A stretch of DNA of 38,207 bases, taken from positions 1 to 38,207 of the forward strand of contig CALMYH010000181.1 of NCBI GenBank assembly GCA_937873395.1. Direction: 5' to 3'. A program made the position numbers and the translations under genes. This DNA is from an uncultured Burkholderiales bacterium. Its GTDB lineage: Bacteria; Pseudomonadota; Gammaproteobacteria; Burkholderiales; Burkholderiaceae_C. Below the pieces are notes generated by a model, which searched no databases, was not told where the DNA came from, and saw only the letters and a list, made by a program, of their open reading frames with translations. Of this stretch, positions 27,347-36,465 are shown in pieces. Numbering within the stretch: position 1 is the stretch's first letter; each line of letters begins with the position of its first letter.

Positions 27347-28849
27347 TCAGGTCCTGCCGTGGGCCCTGACCATGGCCCCGAGGCGGCTGGCGTGCGAGGC
27401 ATCGACCATGGGCCAGTCGAAGCGCCAGCGCCAGCAGCCGCTGGCCTGCCCCGGTCGGTTCATCCGGTGGTGGCCGTCCAGACCGAGCACGTCCTGGAAG
27501 GGCACGATGAACGTGCGGGCCACCGACTGGGACAGGGCCTGCATCATGGCCCAGTGGATCTCGCTGTCGGCCTGTGCTCCCAGGTAGTCCCGGACCCGAT
27601 CGCGCGAGTCGGGCCCCAGGGATTGCCACCAGCCGAGCGTGGTGTCGTTGTCGTGGGTGCCGCTGCAGGCCACCAGGCCGGGTTCCAGGTTGTGGGGCAG
27701 ATGGATGTTGGCCGGCGAACCGTCGAAACCGAACTGCATGACGCGCATGCCGGGGAGTCCGTGTGCCTGCCGCAGCCGGGTCACGGCCTCGGTGATCACG
27801 CCCAGGTCTTCGGCAATGAAGGGCAGCGGCCCGAGCGCCTGTTCAAGGGCCTGGAAAAGGGCGCTGCCCGGCCCGACCTGCCAGCTCCCCTGGACGGCCG
27901 ACGGGGCGGCGGCGGGTATTTCCCAGTAGGCCTCGAGTCCGCGGAAGTGGTCGATCCGGGCGAGGTCCAGCAGGGACAGCAGTCGGGTCACGCGGCGGAT
28001 CCACCAGGTCCAGCCGTCGCTGGCCATGACATCCCAGCGGTACAGCGGGTTGCCCCAGCGCTGTCCGGTGGCGCAGAAGTAGTCGGGCGGCACACCGGCC
28101 ACCACCTCCGGTTCGTGGGCCTGGTCAAGCCTGAACAGTTCCGGCTGGGCCCAGACGTCGACACTGTGATGGTCGACGAACAGGGGCATGTCGCCCACGA
28201 AACGGATGTGCCGCGCATGGGCAGCGGCCCGCAGGCGGTTCCACTGTTCGTGAAAACGCCACTGGACGAAGCGCCAGAACCCCAGAGCCTCGGCCGCCTC
28301 GGCATCCAGCCGGTCCAGCGCCGACGGTGTGCGCCGGGCCCATTCGGCCGGCCATTGTGTCCAGGGAGCGCCGAAGGACTCGGTCAGAACCATGAAACGG
28401 GCGTAGTCGGTCAGCCAGGTCTCCTGTGTCTGGCTGAAGTGCCGAAACGATTCCCGGTCCTGCGGCAGGCCATGACGGCGGAAATGGGACCAGGCCTGGC
28501 CCAGCGCGGCGCGCCGAAAGGGCTCGGCCTGTTCAAAGTCGCAGCGCGACGCGTCGAAGGAAGGGGGGGTGAGCGCGGGAAGCCAGCCGCGGGAGACCAG
28601 GTCGTCCAGGTCCACCAGCCAGGGATTGCCGGCAAAGGCCGACGGGCTGCGGTAAGGCGAGTGGCCGGGCCCCGGTGGCGTCAGGGGCAGGATCTGCCAC
28701 AGCGACTGGCTGCCGGCGGCCAGCCAGTCCAGGAAGTGAAGGGCGCCATCTCCCAGGTCACCCGATCCGTATCGCCCGGGCAGGCAGCTCAGGTGCAACA
28801 GCACTCCGCTGGAGCGCCTGTGCAGCAAGGGATGGCTGGCGGTGTTCAT
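27347..28849 (-). CDS. malQ: 4-alpha-glucanotransferase (amylomaltase)
   Basis: A GH77 enzyme that disproportionates maltooligosaccharides, recycling the short chains left by debranching. It has 500 residues, the short bacterial form without the N-terminal extension of E. coli MalQ (694). The catalytic residues are visible: nucleophile D300 (ARIDHFRG), acid/base E347 (IAEDLG) and D400 (SGTHDNDTT). The N-terminal [19 protein letters not shown] is typical. Its ATG overlaps the glgX stop in ATGA. Inside the glg operon it links GlgX products back to GlgP substrates. Confidence 0.96.
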   Translation of the reverse strand: MNTASHPLLHRRSSGVLLHLSCLPGRYGSGDLGDGALHFLDWLAAGSQSLWQILPLTPPGPGHSPYRSPSAFAGNPWLVDLDDLVSRGWLPALTPPSFDASRCDFEQAEPFRRAALGQAWSHFRRHGLPQDRESFRHFSQTQETWLTDYARFMVLTESFGAPWTQWPAEWARRTPSALDRLDAEAAEALGFWRFVQWRFHEQWNRLRAAAHARHIRFVGDMPLFVDHHSVDVWAQPELFRLDQAHEPEVVAGVPPDYFCATGQRWGNPLYRWDVMASDGWTWWIRRVTRLLSLLDLARIDHFRGLEAYWEIPAAAPSAVQGSWQVGPGSALFQALEQALGPLPFIAEDLGVITEAVTRLRQAHGLPGMRVMQFGFDGSPANIHLPHNLEPGLVACSGTHDNDTTLGWWQSLGPDSRDRVRDYLGAQADSEIHWAMMQALSQSVARTFIVPFQDVLGLDGHHRMNRPGQASGCWRWRFDWPMVDASHASRLGAMVRAHGRT

Positions 28850-31002
28850 GGTGGATCGTGGGGCATGGGCTGGACCAGCATGAGTACCGTGCTGGGAGGC
28901 ACCTCGACCTGATGTTCGAACCGCGGGGCGGTCTCAGCGTCGTCGGTAATCCATCCGCGGCTGCTGTCCATGACCATTTGCCAGGGACCGTCCGGCAGCC
29001 TGACCCAGGAGGGCTGCGGATCGCCGTGGAAGACCAGCAGAACCTGCTCGCTGGCAGGCGCGCCGCCTTCGCCCACGGTGATGACGCTGGCCAGCAGGCG
29101 CCCGTCAGGAATGTCCCATTCGATGCCATGGGGGTGGGAGCCACTGGCGTTGCGCCAGTCGATGTCGGGATGGTCGGACCCCGGACCCGGCTCGCCGGTG
29201 TACCAGGCCGGATGCCGAAGGGCGGGATATCGCCTTCGGAGGCGGGACAGCCCGCTGACAAACCGGATCAGGCTTTCGTCGCCCCGGGCCCAGTCCAGCC
29301 AGGTGATGGTGTTGTCCTGGCAGTAGGCGTTGTTGTTCCCTTGCTGGCTGTGTCCGATCTCGTCCCCCGCCAGCAGTTGTGGCGTGCCCTGCGCGCAGAA
29401 CAGCGTGGCCAGCAAGGCGCGCCTCCATCGGGACCGGCGCAACAGGATGTCCGGGTCGTCGGTCGGGCCTTCACAGCCGCCGTTGGCACTGTAGTTCTGG
29501 TTGTGGCCATCCCGCCCGTCCTCGCCATTGGCCCGGTTGTGCTTGTTCTCGTAGGCGGTCAGGTCGGCCAGGGTGAAGCCGTCGTGCGCCGTGATCATGT
29601 TGATGCTGGCCGAAGGAGGGCGGCCCGTCGACTGAAACAGGTCGCTGGAGCCCGCCAGGCGGCGCGCCAGCTGGCCCCGGGTGCAGCTGTGGCCCAGCCA
29701 CCAGGCCCGGACCGTGTCGCGGAACCGGTCGTTCCACTCGTGCCAGCGCAGGCCGAACTGTCCGGTCCGGTAACCGTGCGGACCCACATCCCAGGGTTCG
29801 GCGATCAGCTTGATGCGGGCCAGCACGGGGTCCTGCGCGATGGCGGTGAAAAGAGGGGCCAGTGGGTTGAAATTGCGGCCCAGCTCGGGAGAGCGGCCGA
29901 GCGAGACCGCCAGGTCAAAGCGGAATCCGTCGACCCCGAAGGCCTGCACCCACCAGCGCAGGCTGTCCATGATGAGCTGGATGGCCCGGGGCTGGCCCAT
30001 GTCGAAGGTGTTGCCGCAGCCGGTCGGGTTGAAATGCTGCCCGTGGGTGTCCAGGGCATACCAGGCCGCGTTGTCCAGGCCACGCCAGGACAGCGAGGGG
30101 CCTTGGCCATCGCCTTCGGCGGTGTGGTTGTAGACAACATCCAGGATCACCTCGATGTTGTGCCTGTGCAAGGTGTCAACCATGTGTCGGAATTCGGCCC
30201 GTACGGCCGCCCCGCCCGCTGCCCTCGCCGGCGCAGAGGCCAGGCGCGGATCCGGGGCGAAGAACGACCAGGTGTTGTAGCCCCAGAAATTGGTCAGGCC
30301 CTTGTCCAGCAGGTGCTGCTCGTCCAGTTTCAGGTGCACTGGCAGCAGGCTCAGGCTTGTGATGCCCAGACGCTGGTAATGCGCCAGCATCGCCGCGCTG
30401 GCCACGCCCGCGTAGGATCCCTGCAGCGGGGGATCCACCCCTGGATGCAGCCGGGTCAGCGACTTGACATGGGCTTCGTACAGGACGGTGTCCTGCCAGG
30501 CGATGGCCGGCCCCGGGGCCACGCGCGAGCCCGCCTGACGCTCGACCTCGGCGTCGATGACCCGGCATTTGGGCATGTGGCGCGCGTTGTCGGTTGCCCC
30601 GCCCTCATCGGTGGGGCCGGGGCGGGATCCGCTGCGCACCACCAGCGCCTCAAGCGCACCCACCAGCTCGGGGGCCCAGGGGTCGGCCAGCAGGCGGTGC
30701 GGGTTGAAGCGGTGCCCGGTCTGCGGGTTCCAGGGGCCGTCGGCCCGCAGGCCGTACAGCTGCCCTTCCTGCACGCCTGGTACAAAACCGTGCCAGACAC
30801 CTTCGCTGCGTGCGGGCAGCCGCCAGCGTGCGGTCTCCTGCTGGCCGCTGTCGTCGAACAGGCAGATCACCACCGCGGTCGCGTTCGGCGCGAACACGCA
30901 GACGTTGATGCCGGCGCGTTGCCCGCGCCCGTTCAGTTGCACGCCCATCGGCCAGGGGCGACCGGGTTGGCAGCAGGGGGTCAGGGCCAGCGCGGTGCTC
31001 AT
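28846..31002 (-). CDS. glgX: Glycogen debranching enzyme GlgX
   Basis: A GH13_11 isoamylase-type enzyme that hydrolyses alpha-1,6 branches of phosphorylase-trimmed glycogen. It has 718 residues: CBM48 domain at about 15-110, catalytic barrel at about 165-570, C-terminal beta domain. The catalytic triad is D363 (GFRFDLA), E402 (IAEPWD) and D474 (TAHDGFT), preceded by DVVYNHTAEG (about 288-297). Its ATG follows glgB by 61 bases, with GGAGGG about 12 bases upstream. A trehalose-type TreX is an alternative label for such proteins, but the glg context favours GlgX. Confidence 0.95.
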   Translation of the reverse strand: MSTALALTPCCQPGRPWPMGVQLNGRGQRAGINVCVFAPNATAVVICLFDDSGQQETARWRLPARSEGVWHGFVPGVQEGQLYGLRADGPWNPQTGHRFNPHRLLADPWAPELVGALEALVVRSGSRPGPTDEGGATDNARHMPKCRVIDAEVERQAGSRVAPGPAIAWQDTVLYEAHVKSLTRLHPGVDPPLQGSYAGVASAAMLAHYQRLGITSLSLLPVHLKLDEQHLLDKGLTNFWGYNTWSFFAPDPRLASAPARAAGGAAVRAEFRHMVDTLHRHNIEVILDVVYNHTAEGDGQGPSLSWRGLDNAAWYALDTHGQHFNPTGCGNTFDMGQPRAIQLIMDSLRWWVQAFGVDGFRFDLAVSLGRSPELGRNFNPLAPLFTAIAQDPVLARIKLIAEPWDVGPHGYRTGQFGLRWHEWNDRFRDTVRAWWLGHSCTRGQLARRLAGSSDLFQSTGRPPSASINMITAHDGFTLADLTAYENKHNRANGEDGRDGHNQNYSANGGCEGPTDDPDILLRRSRWRRALLATLFCAQGTPQLLAGDEIGHSQQGNNNAYCQDNTITWLDWARGDESLIRFVSGLSRLRRRYPALRHPAWYTGEPGPGSDHPDIDWRNASGSHPHGIEWDIPDGRLLASVITVGEGGAPASEQVLLVFHGDPQPSWVRLPDGPWQMVMDSSRGWITDDAETAPRFEHQVEVPPSTVLMLVQPMPHDPP

Positions 31003-31063
31003 GCCACGGCCCTCCGCACCAGGCGTGGCGGGGCAGAGAGGCTTCTGATGGGCCGGGCGCTGC

Positions 31064-32959
31064 TCATGCGGGTACCGGTTGGAGCCAAAGCACCGCCAGC
31101 GGAGGCAGGGTCAGGCTCAGGGACCAGGACTGCTGGTGCATGCCGACCGGGTCGGATGACAGCCGACCGTGGTTGCCCACGTTGCCGCCGCCATAGTGCG
31201 ACGAGTCGGTGTTGATCACCTCGCGCCAGGCCCCCCCGTGCGGCACGCCGACCCGGTAGTCGGTCCGGACGGTGGGGGTGAAGTTGGCGATGGTGAGCAT
31301 GGCGTCTTCCGGTCGCAGGCCGTGGCGGACAAACGCCAGGACAGACTGGCTGGCGTCATCGACCACCAGCCACTGGAACGCAAACGGGTCCGATTCGCGC
31401 ACATGCAGGGCCACGGAGGCCCGGTAGCTGTGGTTGAGGTCGTGCACCAGACGCTGGATGCCGGCATGCCCGGGGTCCTCCAGCAACTCCCAGGGCAATG
31501 CGTGGTCGTGGTCCCACTCCGACGGCTGGGCCAGTTCGGAGCCCATGAACAGCAGCTTTTTGCCCGGGTGGGCGTACATCCAGCCGTACAGGGAACGCAG
31601 ATTGGCCAGTTTCTGCCACCGGTCACCGGGCATCTTGTTCAGCAGCGAGCCCTTCCCGTGCACCACCTCGTCGTGGGAGAGCGGCAGCACGTAGCTTTCG
31701 CTGTAGGCGTACATCATGGCGAAGGTCAGCTTGTCGTGATGCCAGCTGCGGTGCACCGGGTCCAGCGCGAAGTAGGCCAGGGTGTCGTGCATCCAGCCCA
31801 TGTTCCACTTGTGATCGAATCCGAGTCCCCCTTCGTCCACGGATCGGGTGACGCCGGGAAACGCGGTGGATTCCTCGGCGATGGTGATGGCCTGCGGGGC
31901 TTCGCGCCGCAGCACCTCGTGCACCTCCTGCAAGAACGCGATGGCCTCGTGGTTTTCGCGTCCTCCGTCGCGGTTGGGCACCCATTCACCGGGCGGCCTG
32001 CTGTAGTCGCGGTAAAGCATGGATGCCACCGCGTCCACGCGCAGGCCGTCCACCCCGTACTGTTCGATCCAGAACAGCGCATTTCCGACCAGGAAGTTCT
32101 TCACTTCGTGGCGCCCGAAGTTGTAAATCAGTGTGTTCCAGTCGCGGTGAAAACCCTCGCGGGGATCGGCGTGCTCGTACAGCGCCGTGCCGTCGAAGCG
32201 GGCCAGGGCGTGTTCGTCGGTCGGAAAGTGTGCCGGGACCCAGTCCAGGATGAGCTTGAGACCGGCCGCGTGCACCGCCTCGACGAAGCGGGCAAAGGCT
32301 TCGGGCGAACCGTAGCGTGCGCTGGGCGCATAAAGACCGGTGGGCTGGTAGCCCCAAGAACCGTAGAAGGGGTGCTCGCTGATCGGCAGCAGTTCGATGT
32401 GCGTGAATCCCATGTCGGCGGCGTAGGGGACGAGTTCTCGGGCCAGGTCGTCCCAGTCGGGCAGGACCTGAGGGTGCTGCGGCCGGCGCCACGAACCCGC
32501 ATGCACCTCGTAGATCGCCATCGGCCCCGGCGTCTTCCCGGTCGCGGTGGGCGCGACCCCGGACGGCCGCAGCGGAGGGCAGATCCTGGCGGCGTTGCCC
32601 GGGGGAAGCTCCGACTGGCGGGCGTAGGGGTCGGTCTTGAGCACCACGCTGCCGTCGGCGTGGTGCACCTCGAACTTGTACCACTGCCCGACCAGCGCAC
32701 CGGGGACGAACAGCTCCCAGATCCCGCATTCGGGCCGCAGATGCATGGGCTCAAAGTCCCAGTGGTTGAAATCGCCGGTGAGCCGGATCAGCCTGGCCGA
32801 GGGCGCCCAGACGGCGAAGGCCACACCCTCCCTGCCAGCGCGGGATGTGGGGTGGGCACCCAGCTTCTGCCAGGGGCGCAGGTGCTTGCCCTCGGCCAGA
32901 AGCCATGCATCGGTTTCGCCGATCCATGGCGCATCAAGGGGCAGAGACGGTGACTCCAT
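31064..32959 (-). CDS. glgB: 1,4-alpha-glucan branching enzyme
   Basis: A GH13_9 enzyme that creates alpha-1,6 branches in glycogen. It has 631 residues: CBM48 domain (about 30-125, VAFAVWAPSARLIRLTGDFN), catalytic barrel, and C-terminal beta domain. The catalytic residues are D309 (GLRVDAVAS), E362 (IAEESTAFPG) and D430 (LSHDEVVHGKGS). Compared with E. coli GlgB (728 residues, D405/E458/D526), every landmark is shifted by 96, so the extra N-terminal N1 module is absent; such short branching enzymes are common. It is the first gene of the operon, with a weak CGGAAA ribosome site and a promoter immediately upstream. Confidence 0.97.
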   Translation of the reverse strand: MESPSLPLDAPWIGETDAWLLAEGKHLRPWQKLGAHPTSRAGREGVAFAVWAPSARLIRLTGDFNHWDFEPMHLRPECGIWELFVPGALVGQWYKFEVHHADGSVVLKTDPYARQSELPPGNAARICPPLRPSGVAPTATGKTPGPMAIYEVHAGSWRRPQHPQVLPDWDDLARELVPYAADMGFTHIELLPISEHPFYGSWGYQPTGLYAPSARYGSPEAFARFVEAVHAAGLKLILDWVPAHFPTDEHALARFDGTALYEHADPREGFHRDWNTLIYNFGRHEVKNFLVGNALFWIEQYGVDGLRVDAVASMLYRDYSRPPGEWVPNRDGGRENHEAIAFLQEVHEVLRREAPQAITIAEESTAFPGVTRSVDEGGLGFDHKWNMGWMHDTLAYFALDPVHRSWHHDKLTFAMMYAYSESYVLPLSHDEVVHGKGSLLNKMPGDRWQKLANLRSLYGWMYAHPGKKLLFMGSELAQPSEWDHDHALPWELLEDPGHAGIQRLVHDLNHSYRASVALHVRESDPFAFQWLVVDDASQSVLAFVRHGLRPEDAMLTIANFTPTVRTDYRVGVPHGGAWREVINTDSSHYGGGNVGNHGRLSSDPVGMHQQSWSLSLTLPPLAVLWLQPVPA

Positions 32960-32971
32960 GTCGAATGGTTT

Positions 32972-33008
32972 CCGTGCCTATTCTGGCACGGCCGACCCGG
33001 CGGTCGAA
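32972..33008 (-). promoter_or_regulatory. glgB operon promoter with inverted repeat
   Basis: On the minus strand TTCGAC (33008-33003) and CAGAAT (32985-32980) are 17 bases apart, and a TGC just before the -10 makes an extended -10. The perfect inverted repeat CCGTGCC (32972-32978) / GGCACGG (32985-32991) encloses the -10 with a 6-base spacer, so a bound protein there would block transcription. It could also fold as a hairpin at the very start of the transcript. Confidence 0.55.
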
Positions 33009-33085
33009 TCGGGAGGGATGGTCGGTCCCGCCGGTCCGACGGGCTGACCCAGGCGCCGGGCGCTTCGGGAGGCGACAATCGCGCC

Positions 33086-34030
33086 ATGACATCTGTGGTT
33101 TCTGACTGGATGACGCCCCGGCGTCTGCTGATCGCCTCGGTGCTGGTGGCTTGCCTGACCATCGGCCTCAAGACCCTGGCCTGGCAGGTGACCGGTTCGG
33201 TCGGTCTGCTCTCCGACGCGCTGGAGTCTTTTGTCAACCTGGCCGGTGCGGTGTTCGCCCTGGCCATGGTGACCATTGCGCAGCGGCCCGCCGACGACGA
33301 TCACCCCTACGGCCACACCAAGGCGGAGTATTTCTCCAGCGGATTCGAGGGCGTCCTGATTTTCGGGGCCGCCCTCGCCATCGGCTGGACGGCGGTCGAT
33401 CGCCTGCTGTCCCCGCAGCCGCTGGAGGCGCCGGGCCTCGGCCTGGGGCTGTCGGTGCTCAGCGCGGCTCTCAACGGTCTGCTGGCGGTGCTGATGCTGG
33501 GCGCGGCCCGGGCGCACCGGGCCAAGGGGGTTGCAGGGGCCGAAGCGGTCGAGGCCGATGCGCGCCACCTGATGACCGATGTCTACACCACCGCAGGCGT
33601 GGTTCTGGGGGTGGGCCTGATGTTTCTCACCGGCTGGCTCTGGCTCGACCCGGTGGTGGCCCTGCTGGTGGCCGCCAACATCGTGCGCGAGGCCTTGCAC
33701 CTGATGAAGAGGGCCAGCGACGGTCTGATGGACCATGCCATCGACGCCGAAGAGCTCGCGCGCATCCATGAGGTGTTGGCCGGATTTGTCGACCCGCAGA
33801 GGCCCGGCCTGCTGCGCTTCGACCATGTGAGCACCCGGCGGGCGGGGCAGCGGCGTTTTGTCGACCTGCACATGCACATGCCACCCAACTGGACACTGCG
33901 GCGCGCCGCCGCCCTGCGCACCAGCGTGGAGCAGGCCCTGATGAGCGCGGTACCCGGGCTGCGCGCCACCATCCAGCTGCTGCCGGGTGACGTGGAGGCG
34001 CATTTCCATGACCGGGAGGACCTGAGGTGA
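33086..34030 (+). CDS. Cation diffusion facilitator (CDF) metal exporter
   Basis: A 314-residue divalent-metal/proton antiporter of the inner membrane. Six TM helices occupy about residues 12-205, and a cytoplasmic ferredoxin-like domain covers about 215-314. The TM2 metal site is SDALES (D44, with Ser at position 48), the TM5 site is H161-x3-D165 ([12 protein letters not shown]), and the conserved [12 protein letters not shown] lies between TM2 and TM3. The H/D pair in TM5 favours zinc-type substrates over manganese, but Ser48 where Asp is common leaves specificity open. GGGAGG lies 13 bases before the ATG, and a GACAAT box lies only seven bases before it. The stop overlaps dtd in GTGA. Confidence 0.93.
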   Translation: MTSVVSDWMTPRRLLIASVLVACLTIGLKTLAWQVTGSVGLLSDALESFVNLAGAVFALAMVTIAQRPADDDHPYGHTKAEYFSSGFEGVLIFGAALAIGWTAVDRLLSPQPLEAPGLGLGLSVLSAALNGLLAVLMLGAARAHRAKGVAGAEAVEADARHLMTDVYTTAGVVLGVGLMFLTGWLWLDPVVALLVAANIVREALHLMKRASDGLMDHAIDAEELARIHEVLAGFVDPQRPGLLRFDHVSTRRAGQRRFVDLHMHMPPNWTLRRAAALRTSVEQALMSAVPGLRATIQLLPGDVEAHFHDREDLR

Positions 34031-34467
34031 TCGTGCTGCTGCAGAGGGTGTCCAGTGCCCGGGTCGAGATTGGCGGAGAGACGGTCGGGGCCATCGGCCC
34101 GGGCCTGCTGGCGCTGGTGTGTGCCGAGCCGCAGGACACCGAGTCGGTGTGCCAGCGGATGCTGGACAAGATACTGAAGCTGCGCATCTTCGGTGACGAG
34201 CAGGGCAAGATGAACCGCAGTGTGCAGGACGTCAGAGGCGGCCTTCTGCTGGTGAGCCAGTTCACGCTGGCGGCCGACACCCGGCATGGCAACCGGCCCG
34301 GCTTCACGGCCGCTGCTCCGCCCGAGCTGGGGCGCGCCCTGTTCGACCGTTTCGTGGCGTTGGCGCGTGCGCGGCACCCGCAGGTGGAAACCGGACGCTT
34401 CGGTGCCGAGATGGCAGTGCACCTGGTCAATGACGGACCGGTCACCATCCCCTTGCGCATGGGCTGA
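34027..34467 (+). CDS. dtd: D-aminoacyl-tRNA deacylase
   Basis: It hydrolyses D-aminoacyl-tRNAs (notably D-Tyr-tRNA) and glycyl-tRNA-Ala errors. It has 146 residues. Both signature motifs are present: SQFTL (77-81) and the Gly-cisPro motif NDGPVTIP with G137-P138, which reaches into the partner's active site. The start is a GTG overlapping the CDF stop (GTGA), so it is translationally coupled to a metal exporter with no obvious functional link. In many relatives dtd is next to tyrS; here the glg operon lies between them. Confidence 0.96.
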   Translation: MIVLLQRVSSARVEIGGETVGAIGPGLLALVCAEPQDTESVCQRMLDKILKLRIFGDEQGKMNRSVQDVRGGLLLVSQFTLAADTRHGNRPGFTAAAPPELGRALFDRFVALARARHPQVETGRFGAEMAVHLVNDGPVTIPLRMG

Positions 34468-34525
34468 GTCGGGGGGGCAATCTCCGGGTTCTGTCCAAGG
34501 GCGTGCCGGCCCGGGCTGCCCACCG

Positions 34526-34981
34526 TCAGCGGTACGGGTTTTTCAGGCCCAGCCTGGCCAGGATCTCGATTTCCCGGGCCTCCATGGCCTCGGCGTCCGC
34601 TTCGCCCTTGTCGTGGTCCCACCCCTGGGCGTGCAGGGTGCCGTGCACCAGCAGGTGGGTGTAGTGGTCGGCCAGCGTTTTCTTCAGATCTTGGGCTTCG
34701 CGGGCCACCACCGGCGCGCAAAGCACCAGGTCGGCCATCACCAGGGGCTCGGTGGCGTAGTCGAAGGTGAGCACATTGGTCGCGTAGTCCTTGCCGCGGT
34801 AATCGCGATTCAGGGCACGGCCTTCTTCTTCGTCGACGATGCGCACCGTGATCTCGGCGTCGGCCTCCAGGGCGTGGCGGATGGCGCGCTGCACCCGGTG
34901 GCGCGGCAGGGCGGCGCGGTGGACGTCGGCTTGGCTCAGGGCGCCAAACTGCAGCGACAGGCTCAGGCTGGGCAGGGACAT
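34526..34981 (-). CDS. ybeY: Endoribonuclease YbeY
   Basis: A zinc endoribonuclease acting in 16S rRNA 3'-end maturation and ribosome quality control. It has 151 residues. The zinc motif H113-GTL-H117-AQGWD-H123 is intact, and NRDYRGKDYATNVLTFDY is family-typical. It is the last gene of the phoH/lipoprotein/ybeY operon and converges with dtd. The start ATG at 34981 has a weak ribosome site and lies 29 bases after the preceding gene's stop. Confidence 0.96.
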   Translation of the reverse strand: MSLPSLSLSLQFGALSQADVHRAALPRHRVQRAIRHALEADAEITVRIVDEEEGRALNRDYRGKDYATNVLTFDYATEPLVMADLVLCAPVVAREAQDLKKTLADHYTHLLVHGTLHAQGWDHDKGEADAEAMEAREIEILARLGLKNPYR

Positions 34982-35010
34982 GGTGGCGGGGGATCGAAGC
35001 GGGGTTGGGG

Positions 35011-35439
35011 TCAGGGCGTGACGGCGCTGCAGTCGGCCAGCAGCACCTGCTCGCGGGCTGTGTGGTCGGCCGCCAGAAAGGCCAGGAACCCTTCGTCGCC
35101 CTTGCTGTGCCAGCGCAGGCCGGCTTCCTCGTCCAGGGCCACATAACGCGCGCCCGATGCCGATGGGCGGTTCTGCATCAGGTGGGTGCGGCCCTGGTGG
35201 TGCAGGGCCGCGAAGGACAGGCCACTGCGCAGGTTCAGGTAGACCAGTTCCAGCTCGGCGCCGCCCGCGCAGCGGTAGCGCCGGGCGTGGCTCTCGAAGT
35301 CCGGGCCGCTGATGACGCCGGGTCTGGGGGGGGCCTCGGTGGCTTGCGGGCCCGGCGCGGTGCAGCCGGCCAGCAGCAGGATGAACCCGCCCAGCAGGGC
35401 CGCCATGACCGGATGGAACGGGCGAGCAGGCGCAGACAT
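35011..35439 (-). CDS. Lipoprotein, MliC/PliC lysozyme-inhibitor-like
   Basis: A 142-residue predicted lipoprotein. The signal peptide ends in lipobox L23-A-G-C26, after which a short Pro/Ala linker leads to a small beta domain. The domain shows the MliC layout: YRCAGGAELELVYLN at the start (C57), SGARYV (95-100), then W110-x-x-KG (113-114), and a closing C137 likely disulfide-bonded to C57. MliC proteins sit in the periplasm and inhibit C-type lysozymes through the SGxxY/KG loops. The resemblance was judged by motif and should be confirmed by profile search. The ATG at 35439 has AAGGAG upstream, and phoH ends 10 bases before it, so the gene belongs to the phoH-ybeY transcript. Confidence 0.75.
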   Translation of the reverse strand: MSAPARPFHPVMAALLGGFILLLAGCTAPGPQATEAPPRPGVISGPDFESHARRYRCAGGAELELVYLNLRSGLSFAALHHQGRTHLMQNRPSASGARYVALDEEAGLRWHSKGDEGFLAFLAADHTAREQVLLADCSAVTP

Positions 35440-35449
35440 GGCAACTCCT

Positions 35450-36430
35450 TCAGCCGCTCTTGCGCCGGCTGCGCGTGGGCAGCGGCGGCAGGTCGTCGGC
35501 GCTGCCGCGCGCATCGTAGGCATCGACGATACGGGCCACCAGCGGGTGCCGCACCACGTCGGCGCTGGTCAGGCGGTTGAAGGCAATGCCTTGCAGGCGC
35601 TTGAGCACCCGCTCGGCGTCGATCAGACCCGACAGCTGGGTGCGCGGCAGGTCGATCTGGCTCACGTCGCCGGTGACCACGGCCTTGCTGCCGAAGCCGA
35701 TGCGGGTGAGGAACATCTTCATCTGCTCGGGCGTGGTGTTCTGCGCCTCGTCGAGGATCACAAAGGCGTGGTTGAGGGTGCGCCCGCGCATGAAGGCCAG
35801 CGGGGCGATCTCGATCTGCTGGCGCTCGAAGGCTTTCTGCACCTTGTCGAAGCCCATCAGGTCGTACAGCGCGTCGTAAAGCGGCCGCAGGTAGGGGTCG
35901 ACCTTCTGGGTCAGGTCGCCCGGCAGAAAGCCCAGGCGTTCGCCGGCCTCGACCGCCGGACGGGTCAGCACGATCTTCTGCACCGCACTGCGTTCCAGCG
36001 AGTCGACCGCACAGGCCACCGCCAGGTAGGTCTTGCCGGTGCCGGCCGGCCCGATGCCGAAGGTGATGTCGTGGGTGGCCATGTTCTCCAGGTAGCGGGC
36101 CTGGTTGGGCGTGCGCCCGCGCACCTCGCCCCGTCGCGTCTGCATGGCCAGCGCGTCCTCACCGGCCTCGGGCAGGGCGGTGTCGCCGGCCAGCATCAGC
36201 TGCACCTGCTCCTCCGGGATGGGCTTGCGCGACATCTCGTACATGGCCTGCAGCACCTCCATGGCCTGCTGCGCACGCGCCTTGGGGCCTTCGACACGAA
36301 ACTGTTCGAAGCGGTGCGCCACCTTGACCTGCAGCGCAGCCTCGATGCTGCGGATATGGCGGTCCATCGGGCCGCACAGGTGGGCCATGCGCTCGTTGTC
36401 GGGTGGGGCGAAGGTGTGGCGCAGGATCAA
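35450..36430 (-). CDS. ybeZ: PhoH-family ATPase (PhoH-like/YbeZ)
   Basis: A 326-residue PhoH-like P-loop ATPase partnered with YbeY in RNA metabolism. An N-terminal KH-like region (about 15-65) precedes the ATPase core with Walker A GPAGTGKT (127-134), TRPAVEAGERLGFLPGD (157-172, split by its Gly turns) and Walker B VILDEAQN (224-231). The C-terminus is basic (RSRRKSG). The TTG at 36430 is the start, with GGAGA upstream. Its start codon is only 35 bases from that of divergent ruvA. The gene is often simply labelled phoH. Confidence 0.94.
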   Translation of the reverse strand: MILRHTFAPPDNERMAHLCGPMDRHIRSIEAALQVKVAHRFEQFRVEGPKARAQQAMEVLQAMYEMSRKPIPEEQVQLMLAGDTALPEAGEDALAMQTRRGEVRGRTPNQARYLENMATHDITFGIGPAGTGKTYLAVACAVDSLERSAVQKIVLTRPAVEAGERLGFLPGDLTQKVDPYLRPLYDALYDLMGFDKVQKAFERQQIEIAPLAFMRGRTLNHAFVILDEAQNTTPEQMKMFLTRIGFGSKAVVTGDVSQIDLPRTQLSGLIDAERVLKRLQGIAFNRLTSADVVRHPLVARIVDAYDARGSADDLPPLPTRSRRKSG

Positions 36431-36465
36431 GCCGATAATCTCCGGAGAACGAAGGAAATACCCCG

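Noticed and set aside
28675-31215. An 846-codon open frame on the plus strand opposite glgX
   Set aside because: It is antisense to an intact GlgX with its catalytic triad. The composition (Gly/Ala/Arg/Val-rich, no domains) is that of a GC-rich shadow frame.
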